A DNA stretch of 64,000 nucleotides from an uncultured bacterium (GTDB lineage Bacteria > Hydrogenedentota > Hydrogenedentia > Hydrogenedentales > Hydrogenedentaceae): positions 1-64,000 of the forward strand of contig CAKZKR010000108.1 in the NCBI GenBank assembly GCA_937124615.1. The letters are read 5' to 3'. A model generated the notes under the pieces. It searched no databases, had not been told where the DNA came from, and saw nothing but the letters and a program-made list of their open reading frames with translations. The position numbers and the translations under genes are program-made. This document shows positions 16,810 through 26,155 of this stretch, in pieces (the first letter of the stretch is position 1; each line of letters opens with the position of its first letter).

Positions 16810-19800
16810 TTTTTTGAGGTTCTTTATCTTTTATGTTATGTTGTAATTCTTCATTTACATCTTTTCTTAATGTATTTAAAAAACTCCGTATGTGGATATC
16901 CAATTGGGGATAGGCGATTTCAATATTCTCCTGATTGAAGCGATTAAATATTGAACATAATAACTCGTGTTGAAGTTCCAGATAGTAAGTTGAATGAGTG
17001 AAAACACGAAGTTCAAATTCTAATGCATTGGGTCCTAATTTTAGAAAAAATACTTGGGGTGGAGGGTCTGCTTCAGCAAAAGGATGGGACTGTCCTATTT
17101 CCGTTAGAAGTTTTATAACTTTATTTATGTCAGATTGATAACTCACGCCGATAGGGATACAAAGTCGAATTTTAGGTTCATTTCTTGTCCAGTTAATTAA
17201 TCGTTGTGTCAGTAAATCTTTATTGGGAACTATCAATTCTTTGTTATCCCAATTGACAATTGTTGTTGAACGCATATGTAATGATTTTACTTTCCCAGAA
17301 ACATCCCCGATGGTAACAATATCACCGATACGCAAAGGCCTTTCGAAAAGCAATATTAAACCGGATACGAAGTTGGCAACTATTTCTTGTAGACCAAAAC
17401 CAAAACCTATCCCTAATCCAGCAACAAGCCATTGGACTTTATTCCATGTAACATTAATTATTCCCAGTGCAATTAAAAAGCCAATTGTGAAGATCACGTA
17501 TTTAGATATTGTAGTTATGGCATACCTTTCTCCATATTGTATTTGTGTATATTTTGAAAGTAGAAACTCTATATAGAATGAAATATAACGGATTAGCAAA
17601 AATGTAATTGTTATGGTTAATATAGCCCCAAAAAGGTCTAATAGACTAACCCATTCTTCAACAACAGATGGTGTCGGTGTTTGTCCTGTATTACTTTGTG
17701 ACGATTGAATAGTAGCAGTATTGATCACTTCTGTAACAGTAGATGACCGCCATAGATGTACTTTATCTAAATAACTTAATGCAGGAAAAGTATCGGACCA
17801 AATATAAATTGTTATTACTAAGCCCACTACGAATAAAGAATATCGAATAAACTGGTCTGTATATGAAAATAAAGTCTCTTCTGTAGTTGTTTTAGGAGGA
17901 AACTCTTGAGGTCCTGAGTCTTTTATAGATGAAGATTGTAATAAGGTGGTATGGGATGCAATAGATGTATTTAATACGGATTTCCAATGATAGAATTTTA
18001 AAACAATATCGAATATCCGATAGACAATAAAAAGAATTGTAGCAAAGAAAAGTGTGATGAATAATCTTTTTGTTATTTCAAGACTGCCATAATTATAACC
18101 TGCTAAATTAATTACTACAAGAAAAAAACAGATAATTGATGTAATAATTAAAAAGTTACTTATGAAATATACGATTTGGTCCTTTTTATCACTACTTACA
18201 TTTTCACTTTTCTTTTTTAAGAAAAAAGAAAGATAGAGAGACAATATTGCACAAGATAAAAGAAATATTGAAAATAAAATTCTAAATATAAAATCAGCAA
18301 ACGCAGAATTCGGAATAAAACGACAACTAACAAGAAGTACAAATAAAATAGAACCCAACCATATAAAGGATATTCGAAAAACAATACCTAATTCTTTAAG
18401 ATTGTGCCTGATATGTTTCAGAATTATATCTGAGAGAGAAGGAATTTTGACGATAGTATATACAACTTCAAAAAATATAATCGGGGGGACCAGCAATAAT
18501 AGAGCTTCTGATATCGTATTTAGCAGGTAAAAATTTGTTGGAATACTTTTCAGATAAATACTTATTGCAAAAAGCCACAGTGGGATTAAAAAGACCCTTA
18601 TAAAAAACAAATATACGAAACGAATCAGCCTACCAATACTGAAATTGAGTGGAACTTTTATTTGTGTTGTAGCAGTATCTATTTGTTTTTCTAAAAAATT
18701 ATTTGTGAAAAATAAAATAATAATCCCTAATAGTGCAATAGAAAAGACAAAAATGATTTTATAAAGTAATTCTGAATAAGAGTATAAGTTAACTTGAAAA
18801 AATTTATCATAGAACCCTCTTATTTCGGCTTCTATTAGAGTCAGGCGAGGAAATGGAGAACGAATCCAGATAATATTTTCATCAATAAAATTTTTAAATT
18901 CATAAGTATGTTGTAACCATAAATTTAGAATATCAATGGTTTGAGAAAGTAAAGAAATGTAATTTTCGTAATCACTAATTAATGTTGAAAGAATATTTTT
19001 TTGAGTTCTTATTAAATCATCAATAGACTTTCTTATATTCTTTTTTTCAAATTCGGATATATTTAATGTATATTGATTAAATGTGTTCCGTAATTGATTT
19101 TCAATTTCATATATTTTTAATCTTTTGGATAATAAATCGTTATATTCATCTTCAATTAGTAGCAATTCATTATTGAACTTTTTTCGTAAATTTTCTATAT
19201 CGTTAGGATTGGGTAATTTTGATTTTTCCTGTCTTAAAGAAAAGGCCCATCCTGATGCTGAAATAGCGGTAGATGATTTTTGCTTTAATAAATCAAGTTG
19301 ATTTTTTTGTTTTTTGTATTCCTGACTATAATTTTTATATTTATCATTAATAGATACGATTTTATTTTCTATTCCATCAGGTTCTCTGGCTTTTATAGCA
19401 AGTCTTAGATTTTCTTGTGCTGATTTAGAAAGTTCTTCTGTGAAGATAGATCCCGTTTTTGTAAGTGATTTCAACAGGTTTAAAGAATTAAGAATATTTT
19501 TTTGAACTTCCTCCTGTTTCCTGATATTAAATTCACTATTCCAGATGTTATATTCTTTTTCTTTCTCTCTTAATTCAATGCGAAGTTTTTCAATTCTTGA
19601 AGATAGCAAGTTTGTTATTAATTCATAGCTTTCGAATTCCTTATTTAGATACTCAAGTTCCTTTTCCAGGGATAAAACCTGAGCGTTAACAAATAGCTGT
19701 TTTAATTTTAGAATTTGTGGAGGATCTTGTGAAGGGGTAGATAAAGAATCTGTTAGTTGAGGAATCTGTTTCTTTAAATCGCCTATTCTTGACAGTAACG

Positions 19801-20254
19801 ATTTTCTATATTCATCCCTATTATCAAATTCTTTATAAAGATTTTCAAAATCAGTTTGTTTCTGTTTATACTCTGCTTCGGATTCTAATAAATGTTGATT
19901 GATTTCATCAATAGATAAGTTCTTTGTATTTGGTAAATCTGATTTACGAGGGGATGAAATAAATTCTCCGTTAGATTTAATTTCGTTGGGAGCATTTTTG
20001 ATTTCCTGATTTAATTCTTCTAACTTTGTATTCCAATTATTTATAGACTGGATAAATAATAAAGTTTCATTTAATATCTTTTCAGCAGAAATTTTAATTT
20101 CATCCGATAAAGAGGTGTCTTTTTGTATTTCACCTCTCAAAAATTCAATAGTTTCAGGATTGATTTCTGTTAACTCGGAAAAATTGGGTAGAGAAAAAAT
20201 AGAGAAAAGGAGGGAAGATAATGTAAATAAAATCATTGTATTTAATAATTTCAT
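16796..20254 (-). CDS. Giant MscS/MscK-type mechanosensitive channel
   Basis: This 1152-residue inner-membrane channel has a signal peptide at residues 1-20, then about 450 residues rich in coiled coil that should lie in the periplasm. About ten membrane helices follow between residues 490 and 950. The MscS pore and beta domain come last: GLGIGFGFGLQEIVANFVSG, then FERPLRIGDIVTIG and IVPNKDLLT. The layout matches E. coli MscK/MscM, which open under membrane tension or with ionic cues to protect against osmotic shock. It is transcribed ahead of uvrC and overlaps it. Confidence 0.9.
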   Translation of the reverse strand: MKLLNTMILFTLSSLLFSIFSLPNFSELTEINPETIEFLRGEIQKDTSLSDEIKISAEKILNETLLFIQSINNWNTKLEELNQEIKNAPNEIKSNGEFISSPRKSDLPNTKNLSIDEINQHLLESEAEYKQKQTDFENLYKEFDNRDEYRKSLLSRIGDLKKQIPQLTDSLSTPSQDPPQILKLKQLFVNAQVLSLEKELEYLNKEFESYELITNLLSSRIEKLRIELREKEKEYNIWNSEFNIRKQEEVQKNILNSLNLLKSLTKTGSIFTEELSKSAQENLRLAIKAREPDGIENKIVSINDKYKNYSQEYKKQKNQLDLLKQKSSTAISASGWAFSLRQEKSKLPNPNDIENLRKKFNNELLLIEDEYNDLLSKRLKIYEIENQLRNTFNQYTLNISEFEKKNIRKSIDDLIRTQKNILSTLISDYENYISLLSQTIDILNLWLQHTYEFKNFIDENIIWIRSPFPRLTLIEAEIRGFYDKFFQVNLYSYSELLYKIIFVFSIALLGIIILFFTNNFLEKQIDTATTQIKVPLNFSIGRLIRFVYLFFIRVFLIPLWLFAISIYLKSIPTNFYLLNTISEALLLLVPPIIFFEVVYTIVKIPSLSDIILKHIRHNLKELGIVFRISFIWLGSILFVLLVSCRFIPNSAFADFIFRILFSIFLLSCAILSLYLSFFLKKKSENVSSDKKDQIVYFISNFLIITSIICFFLVVINLAGYNYGSLEITKRLFITLFFATILFIVYRIFDIVLKFYHWKSVLNTSIASHTTLLQSSSIKDSGPQEFPPKTTTEETLFSYTDQFIRYSLFVVGLVITIYIWSDTFPALSYLDKVHLWRSSTVTEVINTATIQSSQSNTGQTPTPSVVEEWVSLLDLFGAILTITITFLLIRYISFYIEFLLSKYTQIQYGERYAITTISKYVIFTIGFLIALGIINVTWNKVQWLVAGLGIGFGFGLQEIVANFVSGLILLFERPLRIGDIVTIGDVSGKVKSLHMRSTTIVNWDNKELIVPNKDLLTQRLINWTRNEPKIRLCIPIGVSYQSDINKVIKLLTEIGQSHPFAEADPPPQVFFLKLGPNALEFELRVFTHSTYYLELQHELLCSIFNRFNQENIEIAYPQLDIHIRSFLNTLRKDVNEELQHNIKDKEPQKNEFQ

Positions 20255-20391
20255 AGGATAACCTTTTTTGAACTTAAAATATTATTTTATCATTATTTGA
20301 AAATAAAACGATTTGCATGATATAAAGTATTAATTTGTATTACCAAAAAATAGTCATTTCGTTTATAAATAACAAATAAAATGAGGAATTT

Positions 20392-21057
20392 ATGGTACGA
20401 GTAGAAAATTGTTTTTTAAAATTAGGTCCGAAAACAAGTTTTTACTGTGAAAAGTTTTATGCCCCACCAAAATCAAAAATAGCACTATGGGGTCCCAGTG
20501 GCTGTGGAAAAAGTACATTACTAAATTTAATTTCGGGTTTACTAAAACCTGAAAAGGGGAAAGTTATTGTAAATGGGGTAGAAATAACTTCCCTATCTGA
20601 GTCTAAATTAGATCATTTCCGTGGTGAGAATATAGGATTTGTATTCCAGACTTTTAATTTGCTTCCCCCTTTTACAGCGTTACAGAATGTGGTTTTAGGC
20701 ATGCGTTTCAGTGATACGATTCCGGCGTCAGAATGGAAAAAGAATGCTAAGTATTTGCTAAATTATGTAGGATTGGGAAACAGATTATACAATAAACCTT
20801 CACAATTAAGCGTTGGGGAACAGCAACGAGTTGCAATTGCAAGGGCTGTTGCAAACAAACAAAAACTATTAGTAGCCGATGAACCTACCGGTAGTCTTGA
20901 CCCTAAAACAGCAGATAGTGTTATGGAATTATTATTGAAATTATGTAATGAACAAGGCTTAACATTGTTGTTGGTAACCCATGACCGAAATATTGCAGAA
21001 AGACTGCCTCAAATATATGATTGTTCCAATTTAGTTCATGAGGAGGTAGTTGCATGA
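20392..21057 (+). CDS. ABC transporter ATP-binding protein (LolD/MacB type)
   Basis: This 221-residue ATPase has Walker A GPSGCGKSTLLN near residue 35, the MacB-type Q-loop FVFQTFNLLPPFTA, the signature LSVGEQQRVAIARA, Walker B LLVADEPTG with SLDPKT, and the switch VTHD. TGAGGAA precedes its ATG. Its stop overlaps the permease start (ATGA at 21054-21057). It energises the permease encoded next. The operon ends with a DUF3299 protein, as in Zrg-type zinc systems. Metal transport is inferred from that context. Confidence 0.9.
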   Translation: MVRVENCFLKLGPKTSFYCEKFYAPPKSKIALWGPSGCGKSTLLNLISGLLKPEKGKVIVNGVEITSLSESKLDHFRGENIGFVFQTFNLLPPFTALQNVVLGMRFSDTIPASEWKKNAKYLLNYVGLGNRLYNKPSQLSVGEQQRVAIARAVANKQKLLVADEPTGSLDPKTADSVMELLLKLCNEQGLTLLLVTHDRNIAERLPQIYDCSNLVHEEVVA

Positions 21058-22337
21058 CTTTATGGGGAATTGCCTGGGGATATTTATGGAATAGAAAATT
21101 TACGACATTTCTGACTATTTTATCGGTAGCATTAGCCGTTGCACTTATAAGTTCAGTTCTTACACTTCGTGAGGAAACAAGAAAAAGATTTGAAGAAGAA
21201 GGACAGGCATTTGATTTAGTGGTAGGAGCAAAAGGTAGTCCTTTGCAACTTGTTTTAAGCAGTGTTTATTTTATGGACAATCCAACAGGTAATATTCCAT
21301 GGTCTGTATATGAGCAAATAAAAAATGATAAAGAGTATGTTCAATCGGCATATCCAATTGCTCTTGGGGATAATTATCAGGGATTTCGCATCGTAGGGAC
21401 AGAAGTAACTTTGTTTCAGCATAAATGGGTAAGTCCTATTACAGGGGAGGAACGTTTTCCATTTAAATTGAAAGAAGGAACATTTTTTGAAAAGCCTTTT
21501 GATGCGGTATTAGGGGCATTGGTAGCTAGAGAAACAGGACTCAATATCGGAGATACTTTTGTAAGTAGTCATGGATTTATCAAACTCCCTGAAATGTTAG
21601 GAGGACATGACCATGAACAACATCCTTATACAGTAGTAGGGATTTTTGATTATTCGAATTCTCCTTTTGATCGAGCTATCTTTACATCTGTAAATTCTGT
21701 ATGGGATATACATGCAGAACATCATGAAGAGGAACATGGTACACAAGAAGAAGGTGATATTAAGTATGAAGAATGGGGCAAGGATCCGAGTTCTATGATT
21801 ACTTCGGTATTGGTTCAATTACAAAGTCCTGCATTACGGTTCCAGTATCGTGAGATGATCCGTGAATCTACTGTAGCAATGTCTGCAACACCTGTCGAGG
21901 AAATATCAAAACTATTTGAACAGTTTTTAGGGACAGCTAAAACAGTACTTTTAGCCGTAGGATATTTAGTTGTTATAATATCAGCACTATCAATTATGAT
22001 TGGTTTATATTTGGCCATTATTCAAAGAAGACGGGATTTAGCTATAATGAGAGCTTTGGGTGCATCAAGGATAGAAATTTTTGGTTCTGTCCTCATAGAA
22101 GCATTATGGGTAACCGCATTAGGGATTTTATTGGGTTATTTTATAGGTGGTGGAATATCCCGTATTGTAGGATATTATCTATCGCAAAAATATGGACTTA
22201 GTATAACTTCACTTATAATAACATCAGAACATATTACATCTTTTGCTACTGTTGCCGTTGTGGGTCTGCTTGCTGGGATAATACCAGCATGGCAAGCGTA
22301 TAAGCGTAATATTGCAAGAGATTTAATGGAACTATAG
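21054..22337 (+). CDS. FtsX-like ABC transporter permease with His-rich periplasmic loop
   Basis: This 427-residue permease has the MacB/FtsX plan: one N-terminal helix, a large periplasmic domain and three C-terminal helices. The domain begins FDLVVGAKGSPLQLVLSS and includes DNPTGNIPW. The cytoplasmic loop RRRDLAIMRALGAS is typical of type VII permeases. Two His/acid-rich patches lie in the periplasmic part: GGHDHEQHPY (near residue 182) and HAEHHEEEHG (near residue 220). They could bind Zn or Cu. The gene starts within the stop of the ATPase gene. The next gene is DUF3299. Confidence 0.85.
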   Translation: MTLWGIAWGYLWNRKFTTFLTILSVALAVALISSVLTLREETRKRFEEEGQAFDLVVGAKGSPLQLVLSSVYFMDNPTGNIPWSVYEQIKNDKEYVQSAYPIALGDNYQGFRIVGTEVTLFQHKWVSPITGEERFPFKLKEGTFFEKPFDAVLGALVARETGLNIGDTFVSSHGFIKLPEMLGGHDHEQHPYTVVGIFDYSNSPFDRAIFTSVNSVWDIHAEHHEEEHGTQEEGDIKYEEWGKDPSSMITSVLVQLQSPALRFQYREMIRESTVAMSATPVEEISKLFEQFLGTAKTVLLAVGYLVVIISALSIMIGLYLAIIQRRRDLAIMRALGASRIEIFGSVLIEALWVTALGILLGYFIGGGISRIVGYYLSQKYGLSITSLIITSEHITSFATVAVVGLLAGIIPAWQAYKRNIARDLMEL

Positions 22338-22358
22338 TAAGAAAGACTAATTAAGTAT

Positions 22359-23009
22359 ATGAGACTAAGAGCAAAAAGAGATTTAACTATTTTTGTGGGT
22401 GTAGTTTTTGTCATTTCTGTGGTCGCTTTAACAAATAATTTTTTAGAACGAAGTAATTTGGCCGAAAGAAGTGAAAAATGGAGGCAGATGGTTGAAAAGG
22501 AGAGGAAAAACAAAGGCATTGATATTATTTCCTGGAAAATATTACAAAAAACGAAGGGAAATATGAGAACGGGGCCAACTTTTGATGAGGCTTTACTCAA
22601 ATATGATAAGCAAAAAGTACATATAGTTGGTTTTATGGTCCCTCTGAATGAATTTAGAAATATAAAAGAATTTTTATTATTACCTTTACCTATAGAATGC
22701 TATTTTTGTCAGGCTCCTCCTATGCGAGATGTTATCATTGTTCAGATGACTGAAAAAGAAACAACAAACTTATATAGAGAACCAGTTTTAATAAACGGAG
22801 TATTAAATCTACAAAAAGGGAAAGGAGTTAAATTCTTCTATATTATCTCAGATGCTCGTTTAGGGCCTGCAAAAGAAGGTGGTTCACTTACTGTAAAAAC
22901 TGTACAACCTCAACACATGATGCATGTCCAGCAAGCCCCTCAAGAACAATTATTAGAAGGGATAGAAACACCCTCTCCAAAAGAAAAAATGGATAATACA
23001 AACAAATAG
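22359..23009 (+). CDS. DUF3299 family membrane-anchored protein
   Basis: This 216-residue protein has an N-terminal hydrophobic anchor (about residues 8-27). The DUF3299-like core follows: VHIVGFMVPL, then FLLLPLPIEC and YFCQAPPMRD. The Cys pair in ECYFC and the Met/His-rich tail QPQHMMHVQQ could bind metal. Genes of this family accompany FtsX-type ABC transporters in the zinc-regulated Zrg cluster of Vibrio and in many other bacteria. It starts 21 bases after the permease stop. Function is inferred from linkage. Confidence 0.7.
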   Translation: MRLRAKRDLTIFVGVVFVISVVALTNNFLERSNLAERSEKWRQMVEKERKNKGIDIISWKILQKTKGNMRTGPTFDEALLKYDKQKVHIVGFMVPLNEFRNIKEFLLLPLPIECYFCQAPPMRDVIIVQMTEKETTNLYREPVLINGVLNLQKGKGVKFFYIISDARLGPAKEGGSLTVKTVQPQHMMHVQQAPQEQLLEGIETPSPKEKMDNTNK

Positions 23010-23019
23010 AGGTGCAGGG

Positions 23020-24252
23020 TTATTTATTTAGACATTGTTTTAATGCTTGATCTATATCAGCGATAATATCTTCAGGCTCTTCAATTCCAACCGCAAGACG
23101 GAAGAGGGTATCTGTTATCCCTAATTCATACCGTTCTTTTCGGTTATAGTCATAATAACTAACAAGTGCAGGATGGGTGATGAGTGTTTCAACACCTCCT
23201 AAACTCGGGGCAATATAACACAATTGTAAGGAATCAAGAAACCTTTTTGCCGTGCTTAAATTACCCTTAATATCAAAAGTTACAACTCCACCAAAACCTT
23301 TCATTTGCTCTTTTGCTATCTTATGGTGAGGATGGGTTTCTAATCCTGGGTAATATACCCTTTTAATCTGAGGATGGCTTTCTAAAAACTTTGCAATTGT
23401 CATTGCAGAGCTGTTTTGTCTTTCTATTCGCAAGGAAAAAGTCTTAAGCCCCCTTAGGAGGAGATAACAGCAATGAGGGTCTATAACACCTCCCATTGCT
23501 TTATGGAGTTTTCTTACTTCTTCGACCAATTCACTACGGCCCAATACAGCACCTGCCAAAATATCATTATGCCCAGCAAGATATTTTGTGCAACTGTGTA
23601 AGACAAGATCTACTCCAAATTCTAAAGGCCTTTGGTTATATGGGGTACTAAATGTGGAATCAATAAGGGTTAAAACACCATGCTTTTTTGCAATCTTGTT
23701 AAGTTTTTCTAAGTCAAATATGTTTAAATAAGGGTTAGTCGGTGATTCTGAGAAAATAAATTTTGTATTGGGTTGTATGGCTCTTTCAAGAGCCTCGTAA
23801 TCTCCAAATGGCACAATTGTGCATTCAACTCCGAACCGTTGAAGATAAGAACTACAAAATTCTAAAGTTTTTTTATAAGCATCGTCAGTAATAACAATAT
23901 GATCGTTGCTATGTACAAGGGCAAGAATGGTAGTTGTGATAGCACTCATACCTGAGCCAAAAACAAGGCAGTCTTCAGCTCCTTCTAAAGCAGATAATCT
24001 CCTTTCTGCTACCAACTCAGTAGGATTTCCATATCTTCCATATTCGAATCTCGCTTTACCATGTTTCGTATAGTCTTCAATGTCTTTTGAATTTTTGAAC
24101 ACAAAGGTGCTTGTCTGGACAATAGGTGTTGTAATAGAGTCTGCATAACGGGAACGGTCTTCTCCCGCATGGACAGATTGTGTTGACACACCCAGAATTG
24201 AGGAATAAAACCTTTTATTATTATTTAAAGTCTTTGCCTTTTTCTTGCTCAT
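23020..24252 (-). CDS. Cys/Met metabolism PLP enzyme (cystathionine gamma-synthase-like)
   Basis: This 410-residue PLP-dependent trans-sulfuration enzyme has TQSVHAGED at the N-terminus and YGRYGNPT with the PLP-phosphate-binding Tyr. GSGMSAITT stacks on the cofactor, LIDSTFSTP carries the Asp, and the Schiff-base Lys sits in SCTKYLAGHND. It could be cystathionine gamma-synthase, O-acyl-homoserine sulfhydrylase or a gamma-lyase; sequence reading alone does not separate them. GGAG precedes the start. The stop converges with the DUF3299 gene. Confidence 0.88.
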   Translation of the reverse strand: MSKKKAKTLNNNKRFYSSILGVSTQSVHAGEDRSRYADSITTPIVQTSTFVFKNSKDIEDYTKHGKARFEYGRYGNPTELVAERRLSALEGAEDCLVFGSGMSAITTTILALVHSNDHIVITDDAYKKTLEFCSSYLQRFGVECTIVPFGDYEALERAIQPNTKFIFSESPTNPYLNIFDLEKLNKIAKKHGVLTLIDSTFSTPYNQRPLEFGVDLVLHSCTKYLAGHNDILAGAVLGRSELVEEVRKLHKAMGGVIDPHCCYLLLRGLKTFSLRIERQNSSAMTIAKFLESHPQIKRVYYPGLETHPHHKIAKEQMKGFGGVVTFDIKGNLSTAKRFLDSLQLCYIAPSLGGVETLITHPALVSYYDYNRKERYELGITDTLFRLAVGIEEPEDIIADIDQALKQCLNK

Positions 24253-24339
24253 AGATATACTCCACTACGATATAGTAAATGTAAATATTTTAAAAAACTC
24301 CCTTCAATAATAAAAAGTAAAGAATTTAATTAACGATAT

Positions 24340-24765
24340 TTATTTTGTTAGAACCTTTTGAATTAACTTTAACGATTTATTTGCATCTTTTATGTTATCA
24401 AAGGAAATCCATATATTGCAGTTTTTACCGAGTGAAGATGCAGAAATACCACGAATATTAATCCCAGAAGAACTAAGAGTATTTAGTATTAGTAAACCTA
24501 AACCTGCCTTATCCGGTCCACATATCTTTAAAACTGCGATATCTTTATTTTTCTGAAAACCTAATGATTTTGCTTTTTTTATTACAGTATTTCCTTCCAA
24601 TGGAGATAGAAATGCAATCCCTTTGCCAGAAGAGGTTCTTCGGGCTAGTAAAAAATTAAGATTGGCACCGGATTCAACTAAGGGTTGAAGGACAGAACTT
24701 AAACCACCGGGTTGGTCTAATATCTCTACAGACCACACATCTACTTTCTTTATTTCATATCCCAT
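24340..24765 (-). CDS. Tandem ACT-domain protein
   Basis: This 141-residue protein is two ACT domains in a row. The first (residues 9-70) has VEILDQPGGLSSVLQPL and ends near GKGIAFLSPL. The second (75-140) has LKICGPDKAGLGLLILNTL. Such stand-alone proteins bind amino acids and regulate other enzymes. AAGGAGA precedes the start. The gene lies 87 bases upstream of the MetB-like gene on the same strand, which suggests a link with amino-acid metabolism. The ligand is unknown. Confidence 0.8.
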   Translation of the reverse strand: MGYEIKKVDVWSVEILDQPGGLSSVLQPLVESGANLNFLLARRTSSGKGIAFLSPLEGNTVIKKAKSLGFQKNKDIAVLKICGPDKAGLGLLILNTLSSSGINIRGISASSLGKNCNIWISFDNIKDANKSLKLIQKVLTK

Positions 24766-24856
24766 ATAATATCTCCTTTATGGTTAGAGTGTTTTTTAGC
24801 GTATAATCATATAATAAAGTTAATAATATAATAACAAAAAACAAATAAAAGATATC

Positions 24857-26155
24857 ATGGAAAAAAAAGTTCCTTTTCATGTAATGGCAAAACCAGCGGG
24901 TCCTCTATGTAATTTAAATTGTATTTATTGTTTTTATTTAGAAAAAAAATCTATATATAAAAAACAACAAATAATGTCTTATGAAGTATTATGCAGGTAT
25001 GTAGAAGATTATATAAAAAGTAATCCATCCGAAGAGATTGTTTTTGGATGGCAGGGTGGAGAACCGACATTATCTGGTATACAATTTTTTGAAAAGGTTA
25101 TTGAGTTACAGAATAAGTATAAGGGTAATAAAAAAATTTTAAATACCCTGCAGACTAATGGAATTTTGATAAATGAAAATTGGGCAAAATTTTTAAAAGA
25201 AAATCATTTTTTAGTAGGCTTATCGATAGATGGACCGGAAGAAATACACAACCAATTCAGGTTAAAGATTCATGGAGAAGGAACATTTAGTGATGTAATG
25301 AAAACTACCCAATTATTGATAGAAGAAGGTGTCGAATTTAATACACTTACATGTATACATAGATATAATTGGATAAAAGGAAAAGAGATATATAAGTTTC
25401 TGAAATCAATAGGAAGCCGATTTTTACAATTTATTCCCATTGTAGAAAGAGCAAGTACTTGTAGGCTTGATGGGTTAAAATTAGTTCACCCCGGAGATGA
25501 AAATGCTGAAATTACTGATTGGACATTATTACCGGAACAATGGGGATATTTCTTAAATGCTGTCTTTGATGAATGGGTTAAGCAAGATGTAGGAAAAATA
25601 TTTGTTCAAATGTTTGACATGACGCTTGCCGGCTGGATGGGTATAGACCCTCCTTTATGTGTTCACAGTAGAAATTGTGGGAAAGCCATTATTCTGGAAA
25701 GTGATGGCAGTGTTTATTCCTGTGACCATTTTGTTTATCCAGAGTATTATCTCGGAAATATATTAGAAACTTCATTATCTGAAATGGTTAACTCTGAGTT
25801 TCAGAACAATTTTGCACAAGAAAAATCCCGTTTAACGCAAAAATGCAAGAAATGTAAATATATTTTTGTTTGTAATGGTGGATGTCCAAAACATCGTTTT
25901 GTTTATACCCCAAATGAAGAAGTTAAACAAAACTATTTGTGCAAAGGATATTTTACGTTTTATAAATATACAGAACCTTATATGAAGTATATGGCTAAAC
26001 AACTTCAACAAGGTCAAGCACCTGCTAATATAATGAAAGAAATACAGAATCGACAAAAAATAGAATTATTAAACAAAGTCAATCCCAATGACTTATGTCC
26101 TTGTGGAAGTGGGAAAAAAATTAAGAAATGCTGTGGTATACGTTCATTCAGTTAG
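24857..26155 (+). CDS. Anaerobic sulfatase-maturating-enzyme-like radical SAM/SPASM protein
   Basis: This 432-residue protein has the radical SAM motif C-x3-C-x2-C at Cys18, 22 and 25 (PLCNLNCIYCFY). A SPASM region follows, with SCDHFVYPEYYLGN and CKKCKYIFVCNGGCPKHR holding two auxiliary [4Fe-4S] clusters. The C-terminus is a SEC-C zinc motif, DLCPCGSGKKIKKCCG. Known anSMEs turn a Ser or Cys of sulfatases into formylglycine. No sulfatase gene lies in the window, so the target must be encoded elsewhere. The end overlaps the stop region of porB on the other strand by 12 bases. Confidence 0.9.
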   Translation: MEKKVPFHVMAKPAGPLCNLNCIYCFYLEKKSIYKKQQIMSYEVLCRYVEDYIKSNPSEEIVFGWQGGEPTLSGIQFFEKVIELQNKYKGNKKILNTLQTNGILINENWAKFLKENHFLVGLSIDGPEEIHNQFRLKIHGEGTFSDVMKTTQLLIEEGVEFNTLTCIHRYNWIKGKEIYKFLKSIGSRFLQFIPIVERASTCRLDGLKLVHPGDENAEITDWTLLPEQWGYFLNAVFDEWVKQDVGKIFVQMFDMTLAGWMGIDPPLCVHSRNCGKAIILESDGSVYSCDHFVYPEYYLGNILETSLSEMVNSEFQNNFAQEKSRLTQKCKKCKYIFVCNGGCPKHRFVYTPNEEVKQNYLCKGYFTFYKYTEPYMKYMAKQLQQGQAPANIMKEIQNRQKIELLNKVNPNDLCPCGSGKKIKKCCGIRSFS

